A stretch of DNA of 60,741 nucleotides from Clostridia bacterium. GTDB lineage: Bacteria > Bacillota > Clostridia > Oscillospirales > Acutalibacteraceae. The DNA lies in NCBI GenBank assembly GCA_900766895.1, contig CAAFXF010000065.1, positions 1-60,741 of the forward strand, given 5' to 3'. The notes under the pieces are model-generated. The model was not told the origin of the DNA. It did not search any database and saw nothing but the letters and a program-made list of their open reading frames with translations. This document shows, in pieces, positions 1 to 8,093 of this stretch (within the stretch, counting starts at the first letter, position 1; every line of letters begins with the position of its first letter). Made by a program: the position numbers and the translations under genes.

Positions 1-1190
1 CAACAACATACAAGTACGACAGCAGTAATGAAATGGGTGATTTGTTCGACCTTAAAAAGAGCGGATATTTCTACTCAAGACTGCAAAATCCCACCTGCGA
101 TAATGCGGCATCAAAAATCGCCGCACTTGAGGGCGGCATTGCAGGAATGTTAACCGGCTCCGGTCAGGCGGCAAACTTTTATGCAATATTCAACATTGCA
201 CAGGCAGGCGACCACATTGTATCGTCATCTGCAATCTACGGCGGAACATTCAACCTTTTCAACGTTACAATGAAAAAGCTCGGAATAGACTTTACCTTTG
301 TTTCTCCGACAGCTACCGAGGAAGAAATTGAAGCTGCTATTCAGCCAAACACAAAGGCTATCTTCGGCGAAACAATATCTAATCCAAGCCTTGATTTGAT
401 TGATATTGAGGTTTTTGCAAAGGTTGCACACAGAAACGGTATTCCGCTTATTGTCGACAACACCTTTGCAACACCTATAAACTGCCGTGTGTTTGACTAC
501 GGAGTTGACATCGTTACACATTCCACAACAAAATATATGGAGGGACACGCATCGACAATCGGCGGTGCCATCGTAGACAGCGGTAACTTTGACTGGACAC
601 AAAACGACAAGTTTCCCGGTCTTACAACTCCCGATGACAGCTATCACGGAATTGTATACACAGACACCTTTGGCAAGGGTGCATACATCACAAAGGCTAC
701 CGTTCAGCTTATGAGAGATTTGGGCTCTGTTCAGTCCCCTAACGACGCATTTTTGCTTAATGTAGGGCTTGAGACTCTGCATTTGAGAATGCAAAGACAT
801 TGCGAAAACGCAAAGGCAGTTGCGCAATATCTAAAGAATCATCCAAAAATCAACTGGGTAAAATGTGCTATGCTCCCTGACGACGAGCAAAATCACCTTG
901 CACAAAAGTATATGCCAAACGGCACCTGCGGTGTTGTATCATTTGGTGTTAAAGGCGGCAGACAGGCTGCAACAGTGTTTATGGACAGCCTTAAGCTTGC
1001 TGCTGTTGTTACCCATGTTGCAGACGCAAGAACCTGTTGCCTGCATCCTGCTTCCACAACTCACCGTCAGCTGACAGACGAACAGCTTGCAGAATGCGGT
1101 GTAACACCTGACCTTGTAAGATTTTCCTGCGGTATTGAGGCTGCAGAGGACATCATTGCAGACATTGAGCAGGCACTTGAAAAAATTTAA
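1..1190 (+). CDS. metY: O-acetylhomoserine sulfhydrylase (aminocarboxypropyltransferase), 5' end cut by window edge
   Basis: PLP enzyme that makes homocysteine (or methionine) from O-acetyl-L-homoserine and sulfide (or methanethiol) in the cytoplasm. The frame is open to the left edge: codons from base 3 read TTYKYDSSNEMGDLFD, a conserved stretch of this family, so the ATG at 33 is internal and only a few dozen N-terminal residues are missing. The Schiff-base lysine lies in HSTTKY (Lys codon 531-533), after the VDNTFATP motif that helps hold PLP. The long insert after the lysine region and the RFSCGIE tail fit the O-acetylhomoserine branch better than cystathionine gamma-synthase. It is followed after 17 bp by two small genes on the same strand. 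Any regulatory leader lies outside the window. Confidence 0.93.
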   Translation, partial: TTYKYDSSNEMGDLFDLKKSGYFYSRLQNPTCDNAASKIAALEGGIAGMLTGSGQAANFYAIFNIAQAGDHIVSSSAIYGGTFNLFNVTMKKLGIDFTFVSPTATEEEIEAAIQPNTKAIFGETISNPSLDLIDIEVFAKVAHRNGIPLIVDNTFATPINCRVFDYGVDIVTHSTTKYMEGHASTIGGAIVDSGNFDWTQNDKFPGLTTPDDSYHGIVYTDTFGKGAYITKATVQLMRDLGSVQSPNDAFLLNVGLETLHLRMQRHCENAKAVAQYLKNHPKINWVKCAMLPDDEQNHLAQKYMPNGTCGVVSFGVKGGRQAATVFMDSLKLAAVVTHVADARTCCLHPASTTHRQLTDEQLAECGVTPDLVRFSCGIEAAEDIIADIEQALEKI

Positions 1191-1207
1191 CAAAAGAGGT
1201 AAAAACT

Positions 1208-1459
1208 ATGCTTGAATACAGATATGATACCCAGCTTCTTATTGAGGGCACAGACCTTGATGAAGACGCAATAAACGATTATTTTGTAGAAAACTTTAAG
1301 GGCGACTGCCTTATTGCCGTAGGTGATGAGGACTTAATCAAAATTCATTACCACACCAACGAGCCGTGGAAGGTATTGGAATATTGCAGAAGCCTCGGCG
1401 AAATCTTTGACATTGTTGTTGAAGATATGGACAGGCAGGAAAGGGGTCTGAAGGGCTGA
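1208..1459 (+). CDS. Small DAK/FakA-like domain protein (83 aa)
   Basis: Resembles the segment of DAK2-type fatty-acid kinase proteins (FakA/YloV) around GDCLIAVGDEDLIKIHYHTNEP, which in the full proteins follows the nucleotide-binding DhaL domain. Only this ~80-residue module is present, with no kinase domain, so catalysis by this protein alone is unlikely. SD AAAGAGG precedes ATG 1208. The stop overlaps the ATG of the next gene by one base (TGATG at 1457-1461), which suggests translational coupling. The family resemblance is moderately secure; the role beside metY is unknown. Confidence 0.7.
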   Translation: MLEYRYDTQLLIEGTDLDEDAINDYFVENFKGDCLIAVGDEDLIKIHYHTNEPWKVLEYCRSLGEIFDIVVEDMDRQERGLKG

Positions 1460-1725
1460 TGAAGATAAAGGACGGCTTTACCCTGCGAAACATTGCAGGC
1501 TCCGACATTGTAGTACCTGTCGGCAATGCAAGCAAAATTTTCAACGGAATGATTACACTAAACGACAGCGGTGCATTCCTTTGGAGCGCCTTGCAAAAGG
1601 ACACAACAATTGACGAGGTTGTTGCCAAGCTGACAGGCGAATACGAGGTAAGCACCGAGCAGGCAACGGCAGATGTGCAAAAATTTGTTGCTATGCTCAG
1701 GGAAAATGATTTAATAGATGAATAG
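1459..1725 (+). CDS. PqqD-family protein (88 aa), orphan RRE-like domain
   Basis: Small acidic protein with the PqqD pattern: an N-terminal strand pair, a central FNGMITLNDSGAFLWSAL segment, then helices ending in a short winged-helix-like tail (EYEVSTEQATADVQKFVAML). PqqD-like domains bind the leader of peptides modified by radical SAM enzymes. No radical SAM maturase or recognisable precursor peptide lies within the visible neighbourhood, so the family assignment is firmer than any peptide-modification role. It is coupled by one-base overlap to the DAK-like gene and ends just before a bidirectional terminator. Confidence 0.75.
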   Translation: MKIKDGFTLRNIAGSDIVVPVGNASKIFNGMITLNDSGAFLWSALQKDTTIDEVVAKLTGEYEVSTEQATADVQKFVAMLRENDLIDE

Positions 1726-1766
1726 AAAATGAGAGGGAACCTTTACAAAAGCTCCCTCTCATTTTT
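1726..1766. terminator. Bidirectional intrinsic terminator
   Basis: Stem AAATGAGAGGGA / TCCCTCTCATTT with A-run on one side and T-run on the other. It separates the plus-strand metY unit from the minus-strand lysis cassette and can serve both. Confidence 0.85.
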
Positions 1767-2386
1767 TACGGCTTAAGCAGTTTACCCTGCTTTAACAAAT
1801 TTAGCATTTTTAGGTTTTGTCGAGGCGTACCTGTATATTCTGCAATCTGATTTTTCTTTGCGATTTTTTTACGGTTGGAAAACGACGAATCAATTTTCAG
1901 CAATTCAAGTGCATCAACAATGCTGTCGCCTGTGCCCTTGTATGCCTTGTAGTATTTTGATGCGGATTTGCTCTTTTTCTTTGGGCGAAGCACACCCAAA
2001 AGCGATTTGTAGCTATGCTTGATTTTTGTCATAGGCTCGTGCTGTGACTTTGGATAATTTTGGTCGTAGGAATAAAAATACGAGGTTGTGCCCTCACCTG
2101 TTGCAACCGAAATATGCCCATTTCCGCTTTTTGAGGTGAACACACAAATATCTCCCTTTTTTGGAATAAAATCAGGAGTGTTATTATGCCACCTGAAATT
2201 ATCCTTAAGGTATTCTACCTTATTTCGCTTGTTGTAATACTCTATTGCATTGCCAATGCTTTGAGGAGATATACCAAGCACGTTTTTGACATAATGCTTT
2301 ACAAGGTCTACACACTGAACACCGTAGGTTCCGTCGTAATCAATAGCCTTGCCCGAATACTTTTTCACCCATTCATCAAACGTCAT
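1766..2386 (-). CDS. CHAP-domain endolysin
   Basis: 206-residue cell-wall hydrolase without a signal peptide, as in phage endolysins that leave the cell through a holin. The N-terminal ~140 residues form a CHAP cysteine amidase/endopeptidase: the catalytic Cys is in GVQCVDLVKHY and the His in NGHISVATG. The last ~60 residues (GTGDSIVDALELLKID... to the end) look like a Firmicute endolysin wall-binding module with the repeated NRKKIAKKN / LLKQGKLLKP pattern. The start follows GGAAAGGAAGG. It overlaps the holin-like gene upstream by 11 bp. Last gene of a three-gene cassette. Confidence 0.88.
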   Translation of the reverse strand: MTFDEWVKKYSGKAIDYDGTYGVQCVDLVKHYVKNVLGISPQSIGNAIEYYNKRNKVEYLKDNFRWHNNTPDFIPKKGDICVFTSKSGNGHISVATGEGTTSYFYSYDQNYPKSQHEPMTKIKHSYKSLLGVLRPKKKSKSASKYYKAYKGTGDSIVDALELLKIDSSFSNRKKIAKKNQIAEYTGTPRQNLKMLNLLKQGKLLKP

Positions 2387-2585
2387 TGCAATCCTTCCTT
2401 TCCAAATTCATAACTGCAGAAATTCCTGCCGACACTGCTGCTACAAGCAAGCCTGTTACAGCAGATTTTACCGTTGCCTTATCATCGGTAAAATTAATAT
2501 ACATTATATTCACTGTTACATAAGCAATAGCGGATTGAAAAAATGTTCTTAATGCCCGCATAACAGTATTTTTTGTTATCATCAT
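2376..2585 (-). CDS. Holin-like small membrane protein
   Basis: About 69 residues, chosen start ATG 2585, which sits seven bases after AGGAGG (an earlier in-frame ATG at 2591 is too close to the SD). One hydrophobic stretch (FFQSAIAYVTVNIMYI) and a second one (AVTGLLVAAVSAGISAVM) flank a charged loop, ending in a short charged tail. This is the size and topology of phage holins, which form the pore that releases the endolysin. The assignment rests on topology and on overlap with the endolysin gene, not on a named family. Confidence 0.72.
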   Translation of the reverse strand: MMITKNTVMRALRTFFQSAIAYVTVNIMYINFTDDKATVKSAVTGLLVAAVSAGISAVMNLERKDCNDV

Positions 2586-2596
2586 ACCCATTCCTC

Positions 2597-2899
2597 CTAT
2601 CTATGTGCCTGCTTATTAAGATATTTTTGCAGCTTGTTTTTTGCAACGGGTACAGAGTGGTTTGCACCCAACTGCTCCAAGCCGTCCAAAGCTGCCGAAA
2701 GTCCATAGCATATAAGCTGATTTTCTTCCTTGAGTCTTTCTATATCCTTATCCTGTGCAATGTTGCGTTCTGCTTGCAGCCTTGCCCTCTCTTTAGCAGA
2801 GCTCAAATGCCCTGCCACCGATTTGAAAATACCGAAAACCGTTAGGCAAGCCGTAGCAACACCGCCGACAGTAATAATGATTTGTGCCAGACTGTTCAA
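2597..2899 (-). CDS. Small membrane-anchored coiled-coil protein of a lysis cassette
   Basis: 100 residues starting at a TTG codon placed after AAAGGAG. One N-terminal transmembrane segment (IIITVGGVATACLTVFGIF) is followed by a charged helix likely to form a coiled coil (SSAKERARLQAERN to LKEENQLI). Proteins like this commonly precede holin and endolysin in Firmicute phages, as a second holin or antiholin. It is the first gene of the cassette, 11 bp before the holin-like gene. Exact function not recognised. Confidence 0.6.
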   Translation of the reverse strand: MNSLAQIIITVGGVATACLTVFGIFKSVAGHLSSAKERARLQAERNIAQDKDIERLKEENQLICYGLSAALDGLEQLGANHSVPVAKNKLQKYLNKQAHR

Positions 2900-2944
2900 A
2901 GTATTGCTCCTTTCCTTTCGGGGACAGATACTATATTACACACC

Positions 2945-2974
2945 ATACTATGCCGTCACAAGCCAAGATGTCAA
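2945..2974 (-). promoter_or_regulatory. Likely SigA promoter of the lysis cassette
   Basis: On the minus strand TTGACA (2969-2974), an 18-bp spacer and TAGTAT (2945-2950) lie ~45 bp upstream of the TTG start at 2899. This suggests the cassette can be expressed without phage genes. Confidence 0.45.
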
Positions 2975-3112
2975 AAACCGTATTGCAATTATTTACTATA
3001 TTTAACAATAAGATCGGCATAATGTAGGCTGTTGAGAAATGGAGCTGAATTTTGCATTTTGCGAAGGAAGATGTACATAGGTACCTCGACTGAGCAAAAG
3101 GCGAAAAACGCC

Positions 3113-3147
3113 AAAAGCAGATTGAACTCGATGTTCAATCTGCTTTT
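3113..3147 (-). terminator. Terminator-like hairpin downstream of dnaJ
   Basis: Stem AAAAGCAGATTGAAC / GTTCAATCTGCTTTT with a 5-base loop; 15 bp, perfect. It lies ~115 bp past the dnaJ stop. A close relative occurs at 27198-27232 and a looser one at 25658-25698. Confidence 0.6.
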
Positions 3148-3150
3148 ACA

Positions 3151-3201
3151 ATCCCTCCGTCAACACATACGTGTTGCCACCTCTCTTTACACAAGGGAGG
3201 C
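3151..3201. repeat. Degenerate copy of the palindromic repeat family
   Basis: Contains the eroded words ATCCCTCCGTCA, GTGTTGCCACCTC and ACAAGGGAGGC that match one half of the full ~110-bp element seen at 23031, 25531, 34021 and 59307. The terminal GAGGGGATAAA is missing. Confidence 0.55.
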
Positions 3202-3260
3202 AAAAATCGGTTAATTATTATATTTGGCGTGATTCAGCCCATTTATCAACAGTCTAAATG

Positions 3261-4406
3261 TTATTTCTTTTTGAATTTGTCAAAGAATCCTTCCTTGCCG
3301 CCCTTATTATGAACATAGGTTTTGTCAAACTCCTTGAGCAAATGCTTTTGCTCTTCGGTGAGCGATTTTGGAATATCAACAACAATATGAACATAAAGGT
3401 CGCCCTTGGCAACACTGTTGAGCCTTTGGATGCCCTTGCCTTTAAGACGGAACACCTCATTTGGTTGAGTACCTGCCGGAACAGAGTATTCAACATCGCC
3501 GTCAAGAGTAGGAATACGCACCTTAACACCCAAGCAAGCCTCCACAATGCTGATGTGCTTTTCGTAATGAATATCGTATCCGTCACGAACAAAATCCTTA
3601 TGGTCGTTAACCATAACCCCAACTCGAAGGTCGCCCGCCGGTCCGCCGTTTACACCGGCATCACCAAGACCGCGCGCCGTAACAACCTGACCGTTATCAA
3701 TACCGGCAGGAATGTTGATGTCAACCTTTGTCTTTTTACGCACCTTGCCTCTGCCTGCGCACTTGGTACAAGGCTTTTCAATAACCTTACCTGTACCGTT
3801 ACAGGTAGGACACGGTCTTTGGGTATTAATCTGGAAAAATCCGGAGCCCTGCTGAACGGTAATGTATCCTCTGCCTCCACACTGAGTACAGGTTTTAGGA
3901 CTTGTGCCCTCTGCCGCACCCGTGCCGTGACACTGCGAGCAATCCTCAACCTTGGAAACCTCAACTGTCTTTTTACAGCCCTTTGCCGCTTCCTCAAACG
4001 AAATGTTAACAGTGGTTTGAATATCTCTTCCGCGTTGCGGAGCATTTGGATTTCTGCCTCCGAAGCCTCCGCCTCCTCCGCCAAAGAAGCTACTGAAAAT
4101 GTCGCCGAGGTCTATATCACCGTCAAAGCCGAAGCCTCCTCCGCCGTAGCCGCCCTGTCCTGCCGCATAATTAGGGTCAACTCCCGCAAAGCCGAACTGG
4201 TCGTATTTTGCTCTTTTGTCAGGGTCTGACAAAACAGAATATGCCTCATTACATTCCTTAAATTTTTCTGCGGCAGTAGGGTCATCCTTGTTCAAATCGG
4301 GATGATACTTCTTTGCCGCCTGACGAAATGCTTTTTTTATCTCGTCATTTGTGGCACCCTTTTGTACGCCGAGCACCTCATAATAATCTCTCTTTTGTTC
4401 AGGCAT
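3261..4406 (-). CDS. dnaJ: Chaperone DnaJ (Hsp40)
   Basis: 381-residue co-chaperone that delivers unfolded proteins to DnaK and stimulates its ATPase. J domain at residues ~7-70 with the HPD tripeptide at 35-37, a long Gly/Phe-rich linker (~75-120), four zinc-binding CxxCxGxG repeats (CSQCHGTG, CTQCGGRG, CPTCNGTG, CTKCAGRG) and the C-terminal substrate-binding domains. Last gene of the heat-shock operon, 65 bp after dnaK. Full family length, with no missing catalytic or zinc residues. Confidence 0.98.
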   Translation of the reverse strand: MPEQKRDYYEVLGVQKGATNDEIKKAFRQAAKKYHPDLNKDDPTAAEKFKECNEAYSVLSDPDKRAKYDQFGFAGVDPNYAAGQGGYGGGGFGFDGDIDLGDIFSSFFGGGGGGFGGRNPNAPQRGRDIQTTVNISFEEAAKGCKKTVEVSKVEDCSQCHGTGAAEGTSPKTCTQCGGRGYITVQQGSGFFQINTQRPCPTCNGTGKVIEKPCTKCAGRGKVRKKTKVDINIPAGIDNGQVVTARGLGDAGVNGGPAGDLRVGVMVNDHKDFVRDGYDIHYEKHISIVEACLGVKVRIPTLDGDVEYSVPAGTQPNEVFRLKGKGIQRLNSVAKGDLYVHIVVDIPKSLTEEQKHLLKEFDKTYVHNKGGKEGFFDKFKKK

Positions 4407-4471
4407 ATTGCCCTCCTGTGAATATCATAGAACGGGCGACCGAAGTCGCCCCTGCTATTTAGTATTTGTAA

Positions 4472-6310
4472 TTAGTTGTCGTCTACCTCTGTGTAGTCGG
4501 CATCTGTGTAGCCTGCGTTACCGCCTGCCTGTGCATTTGGGTCTGCCTGAGGACCTGCCTGTGCATTTTGAGCAGCCTGTGCAGCCTCATAAAGCTTTTG
4601 TGAAACCTCGTAGAACTTGTTTGTCAAATCCTCTTGAGTTGACTTGATAGCCTCAAGGTCCTCACCCTTAAGAGCCTCCTTAAGTGCATTTACCTTTGTT
4701 TCAAGCTCTGCCTTGTCGTCAGCAGAGAACTTGTCGGCATCCTCAGAAAGCATCTTTTCTGTTTGATATACCATCTGGTCTGCGTTGTTACGAAGGTCTA
4801 CTGCCTCTCTCTTCTTCTTGTCCTCCTCGGCAAACTGCTCTGCCTCTCTTACAGCCTTTTCAATATCATCCTTTGACATATTTGAAGATGCTGTGATAGA
4901 GATGTTTTGCTCCTTGCCTGTACCGAGGTCCTTTGCGCTTACGTGTACAATACCGTTTTCGTCAATATCAAAGGTTACCTCAATCTGCGGAACACCGCGA
5001 CGTGCAGGCAAAATACCGTCAAGGTGGAACATACCGAGAGTCTTATTATCTCTTGCAAATTCTCTTTCGCCCTGCAATACATGAACCTCTACTGATGTTT
5101 GGTTGTCGGCAGCGGTTGAGAAAATCTGTGATTTCTTTGTAGGAATGGTTGTGTTACGCTCGATGATTACTGTGTTTACACCGCCCATTGTTTCAATACC
5201 CAATGAAAGCGGAGTTACATCAAGAAGAACAAGACCGTCTACATCGTTGTTAAGAACACCGCCCTGGATTGCCGCGCCCATAGCAACGCACTCATCAGGG
5301 TTAATGCCCTTGAACGGCTCCTTGCCTGAGAATGACTTAATAGCCTCCTGAACAGCAGGAATACGGGTTGAACCGCCGACAAGAAGAATCTTGTCAATTT
5401 CGTTCATCGAAAGGCCTGAATCCTTCATAGCCTGACGAACAGGTCCCATTGTTGCTTCAACGAGGTCTGCTGTCATTTCGTTAAACTTTGCTCTTGTAAG
5501 AGTTGCCTCAAGGTGCTTTGGACCTGTTGCATCTGCTGTGATAAACGGAAGCGAAATCTGTGCCTGTGTCATACCGGAAAGGTCAATCTTTGCCTTTTCT
5601 GCTGCTTCCTTAACACGTTGCATAGCCATCTTATCTGTTGAAAGGTCAATGCCGTTTTGTGCCTTAAAGTCTGCAACAAGCCAATCCATAATCTTCTTGT
5701 CAAAGTCGTCACCGCCTAGGTTGTTGTTACCTGCTGTTGCAAGAACCTCCTGAACACCGTCGCCCATCTCAATAATAGATACATCGAAGGTACCGCCGCC
5801 AAGGTCATAAACCATAACCTTTTGGTCGTCCTCCTTGTCAATACCGAATGCCAAGGCAGCCGCTGTCGGCTCGTTGATAATTCTCTTTACATCAAGGCCT
5901 GCAATCTTACCTGCGTCCTTTGTTGCCTGACGCTGTGAGTCGGTGAAATATGCAGGAACAGTGATAACAGCCTCTGTTACCTTTTGACCGAGATAAGCCT
6001 CTGCGTCGCCCTTAAGCTTTTGAAGGATGATTGATGAAATCTCTTGCGGAGTGTAATCCTTGCCGTCAATGTTTACCTTGTAATCAGAGCCCATATGTCT
6101 TTTGATTGATGAAATTGTTTTGTCCGGGTTAGTGATAGCCTGACGCTTTGCAACAGCACCTACCATTCTTTCGCCGTCCTTTGTGAAAGCAACAACCGAA
6201 GGAGTTGTTCTTGCACCCTCTGCGTTTGAAATTACAACAGGCTCGCCGCCCTCGATAACTGATACACAGCTGTTTGTTGTACCCAAATCAATACCAATAA
6301 TTTTTCCCAT
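4472..6310 (-). CDS. dnaK: Chaperone DnaK (Hsp70)
   Basis: ATP-driven chaperone. Start set at ATG 6310 (MGKIIGIDLGTTNS), which follows AAGGAGA; 28 upstream in-frame residues belong to the grpE-dnaK gap and are not protein-like. 612 residues: nucleotide-binding domain with GIDLGTTNS, the phosphate motif YDLGGGTFD and LVGGSTRIP, linker VLLDVTPLSLGIE, substrate-binding domain, lid helix, and a Gln/Ala/Asn/Gly-rich tail ending in acidic YTEVDDN. Third gene of the HrcA operon. Confidence 0.99.
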   Translation of the reverse strand: MGKIIGIDLGTTNSCVSVIEGGEPVVISNAEGARTTPSVVAFTKDGERMVGAVAKRQAITNPDKTISSIKRHMGSDYKVNIDGKDYTPQEISSIILQKLKGDAEAYLGQKVTEAVITVPAYFTDSQRQATKDAGKIAGLDVKRIINEPTAAALAFGIDKEDDQKVMVYDLGGGTFDVSIIEMGDGVQEVLATAGNNNLGGDDFDKKIMDWLVADFKAQNGIDLSTDKMAMQRVKEAAEKAKIDLSGMTQAQISLPFITADATGPKHLEATLTRAKFNEMTADLVEATMGPVRQAMKDSGLSMNEIDKILLVGGSTRIPAVQEAIKSFSGKEPFKGINPDECVAMGAAIQGGVLNNDVDGLVLLDVTPLSLGIETMGGVNTVIIERNTTIPTKKSQIFSTAADNQTSVEVHVLQGEREFARDNKTLGMFHLDGILPARRGVPQIEVTFDIDENGIVHVSAKDLGTGKEQNISITASSNMSKDDIEKAVREAEQFAEEDKKKREAVDLRNNADQMVYQTEKMLSEDADKFSADDKAELETKVNALKEALKGEDLEAIKSTQEDLTNKFYEVSQKLYEAAQAAQNAQAGPQADPNAQAGGNAGYTDADYTEVDDN

Positions 6311-6350
6311 AATAAATATCTCCTTTACTTGTTTTAATTTTTGTTTGTTA

Positions 6351-6881
6351 TCAGTTTGCTGTTTTAACCATAGCCGGTCTGATAACTCTGTCACCTATTT
6401 TATAGCCCTTTTGGAAAACATCGGTGATAACATTTTCGCCAAGCTCCTCATCCTCAACATGCATTACTGCATTGTGAAAATTAGGATCAAAGCTGTCACC
6501 GTTTTCGCCGTAGGCCTCTACGCCGATTTTTGAAAGTGCATTCATCAAGCCGTCAAGCGTCATTTCAACGCCCTTTTTGAGTGCCTCATAATCGTTTGTG
6601 TCCTGTGCGATTGCTCTTTCAAGATTATCAATAACAGGCAGGATTTCGGCAACAACGTTGCCCTTTGCATTGGAATAGGTTTGCTCCTTTTCCTTTGCTG
6701 ACCTTGCTCTGAAATTTGCATATTCCGCCGCTGTGTATGCAAGCTGTTTTTTTGCATCTGCGAGCTGATCCTCCAAGGTTGGCTCTGCCTTTTCCTCGTT
6801 GGCTTCCTCGTTAGCCTCCTCGGTCACATCAACAGCAGCATCATCCTTGATTTCCTCTGTTTCTTTTTCTTTTTTACTCAT
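6351..6881 (-). CDS. grpE: Nucleotide exchange factor GrpE
   Basis: 176 residues. An acidic, disordered N-terminus (~1-35) is followed by the long coiled-coil helix (LEDQLADAKKQLAYTAAEY) and the C-terminal beta domain (NFHNAVMHVEDEE, GYKIGDRVIRPAMVKTA) that opens the DnaK nucleotide cleft. Its start overlaps the end of hrcA by 8 bp and dnaK begins 40 bp after its stop, so translation is probably coupled within the heat-shock operon. Confidence 0.97.
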   Translation of the reverse strand: MSKKEKETEEIKDDAAVDVTEEANEEANEEKAEPTLEDQLADAKKQLAYTAAEYANFRARSAKEKEQTYSNAKGNVVAEILPVIDNLERAIAQDTNDYEALKKGVEMTLDGLMNALSKIGVEAYGENGDSFDPNFHNAVMHVEDEELGENVITDVFQKGYKIGDRVIRPAMVKTAN

Positions 6882-7911
6882 ATATTACTCCACCCTCCTT
6901 TAATAATTGAGAACAGGTTTTTACTATATAATCTATCCTCGGAAGAATAGAACTATAATCAATTCTTAACGAGCCGATAATACCAAGGGTTGCAAGCTGA
7001 TCATCATAATACTTAAACTTTGCAACGGCCGTTGCTGTATTTTTAAGCTCATAAACCGGATTTTCCTCGCCCAAGAAAAGCGCATTGTTAATCTTACTTT
7101 TTGCAATTTGCGTAAGCATTTTTTCAAGCTTTGTTTTTTCTGCAAGAAAGGTTAAAAGCCCAAACACGCTGTCACCAAGCTCCTCCTGCGACAAGAGATT
7201 ATTTTGACCGAAAATCTGCAGGGTACCGTCGCTTGCCTCCTTGCAAAGAGAGCAAAACGATGATAACGCAGGGAGCATATCAAACAACCTGTCACGAAGC
7301 ACCGGAGCTGTCGACTGAATGAGGGATATATTAATCTCGTTTACGGGAACACCGATAAAATATTCCCTTGCAAGTGCATAAAACAACCGTCTGAAGCCGT
7401 CGTCTATTCTGCACGGCATTTGAATAACCGATGACTTGATTTTACCGCCGACGGTGAGCATAACAAGCATTGCCTTGTTTTCACCGGCAGGAATTAAGTC
7501 TACACCCTGCACACAATCGTATTCATCCTTAACAGTGCTGAAAAACGAGGTGCATCCCGTTACATCCGACAAAAGCCTTGCCGCATCCGAAAGCAATCGT
7601 TCGGGATCTGCCGCATTTACGCTGAGCAGTTGATTTATCCTTTGCTTTTCAAACGGGGTGAGAGGCTCCGGCACGATTAGGTTATCAACATAATACCTGT
7701 ACGACGCCTTTGTAGGAACTCTGCCTCCCGAAGTATGCCGTTGCTGTAAAAATCCCATCTCGCCGAGGGCGGCCATCTCGTTTCTTATGGTTGCGGAGGA
7801 AACTGAATAAGGAAGAAGCTGACACAGGGTTTTTGAGCCCATAGGCTCGCCGGTTTGAATATAATGATTAATAATCAGATTAAGTATATCCGAACGCCTG
7901 TTGCCAATCAT
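6874..7911 (-). CDS. hrcA: Heat-inducible transcription repressor HrcA
   Basis: 345-residue repressor of class I heat-shock genes. N-terminal winged helix (residues ~1-75: ILNLIINHYIQTGEPMGSKTL, then SVSSATIRNEMAALGEMGFL and the HTSGGRVPT wing), then a GAF-like domain and a dimerisation region. It represses its own operon by binding CIRCE, and GroEL normally aids its folding. The start follows GGAAAGGA. The perfect CIRCE immediately upstream supports autoregulation. Confidence 0.98.
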   Translation of the reverse strand: MIGNRRSDILNLIINHYIQTGEPMGSKTLCQLLPYSVSSATIRNEMAALGEMGFLQQRHTSGGRVPTKASYRYYVDNLIVPEPLTPFEKQRINQLLSVNAADPERLLSDAARLLSDVTGCTSFFSTVKDEYDCVQGVDLIPAGENKAMLVMLTVGGKIKSSVIQMPCRIDDGFRRLFYALAREYFIGVPVNEINISLIQSTAPVLRDRLFDMLPALSSFCSLCKEASDGTLQIFGQNNLLSQEELGDSVFGLLTFLAEKTKLEKMLTQIAKSKINNALFLGEENPVYELKNTATAVAKFKYYDDQLATLGIIGSLRIDYSSILPRIDYIVKTCSQLLKEGGVIYE

Positions 7912-7933
7912 ATCCTTTCCTCCTTTTCTGCAA

Positions 7934-7960
7934 TTAGCACTCTGCGTGTGCGAGTGCTAA
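7934..7960 (-). promoter_or_regulatory. CIRCE operator (HrcA binding site)
   Basis: TTAGCACTC (7934-7942), nine bases, GAGTGCTAA (7952-7960): an exact match to the CIRCE consensus, placed between the promoter and hrcA. A half-site-like AAGTGCTAA lies further upstream at 8058-8065. Confidence 0.97.
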
Positions 7961-7974
7961 CTCTATGTACTTAT

Positions 7975-8001
7975 ATTATATCCGACATATCGATTTGTCA
8001 A
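7975..8001 (-). promoter_or_regulatory. SigA promoter of the hrcA-grpE-dnaK-dnaJ operon
   Basis: TTGACA on the minus strand (7996-8001) with TATAAT (7975-7980) at 15 bp, or the overlapping TAATAT at 17 bp. CIRCE begins about 15 bp downstream of the -10 box, overlapping the expected initial transcribed region. Confidence 0.8.
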
Positions 8002-8093
8002 CACTTTTTTGGCAAAAAATTTGAAAATTCACAATTTATTAGCAATTTAAGCTATAAAGTGCTAACTGTATAACATAAAAAGAACCTGCCGTA

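Larger units (their letters stand above)
2900..3260. other. Gene-free interval between lysis cassette and dnaJ
   Basis: Apart from the cassette promoter near 2950, it holds a 15-bp-stem hairpin at 3113-3147 and a degenerate copy of the palindromic repeat at 3151-3201. A short open frame across 3032-3214 runs through both hairpin and repeat and has no coding character. Confidence 0.6.

Noticed and set aside
225..827. Long minus-strand frame inside metY
   Set aside because: Cysteine-rich shadow of a conserved PLP-enzyme frame, with no SD and no family resemblance.
3032..3214. 60-residue frame upstream of dnaJ end
   Set aside because: Runs through the hairpin at 3113 and the degenerate repeat, so it is not a real gene.
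3258..4229. 323-residue plus-strand frame opposite dnaJ
   Set aside because: Exact mirror of the dnaJ zinc and Gly-rich region; composition is a codon-shadow effect.
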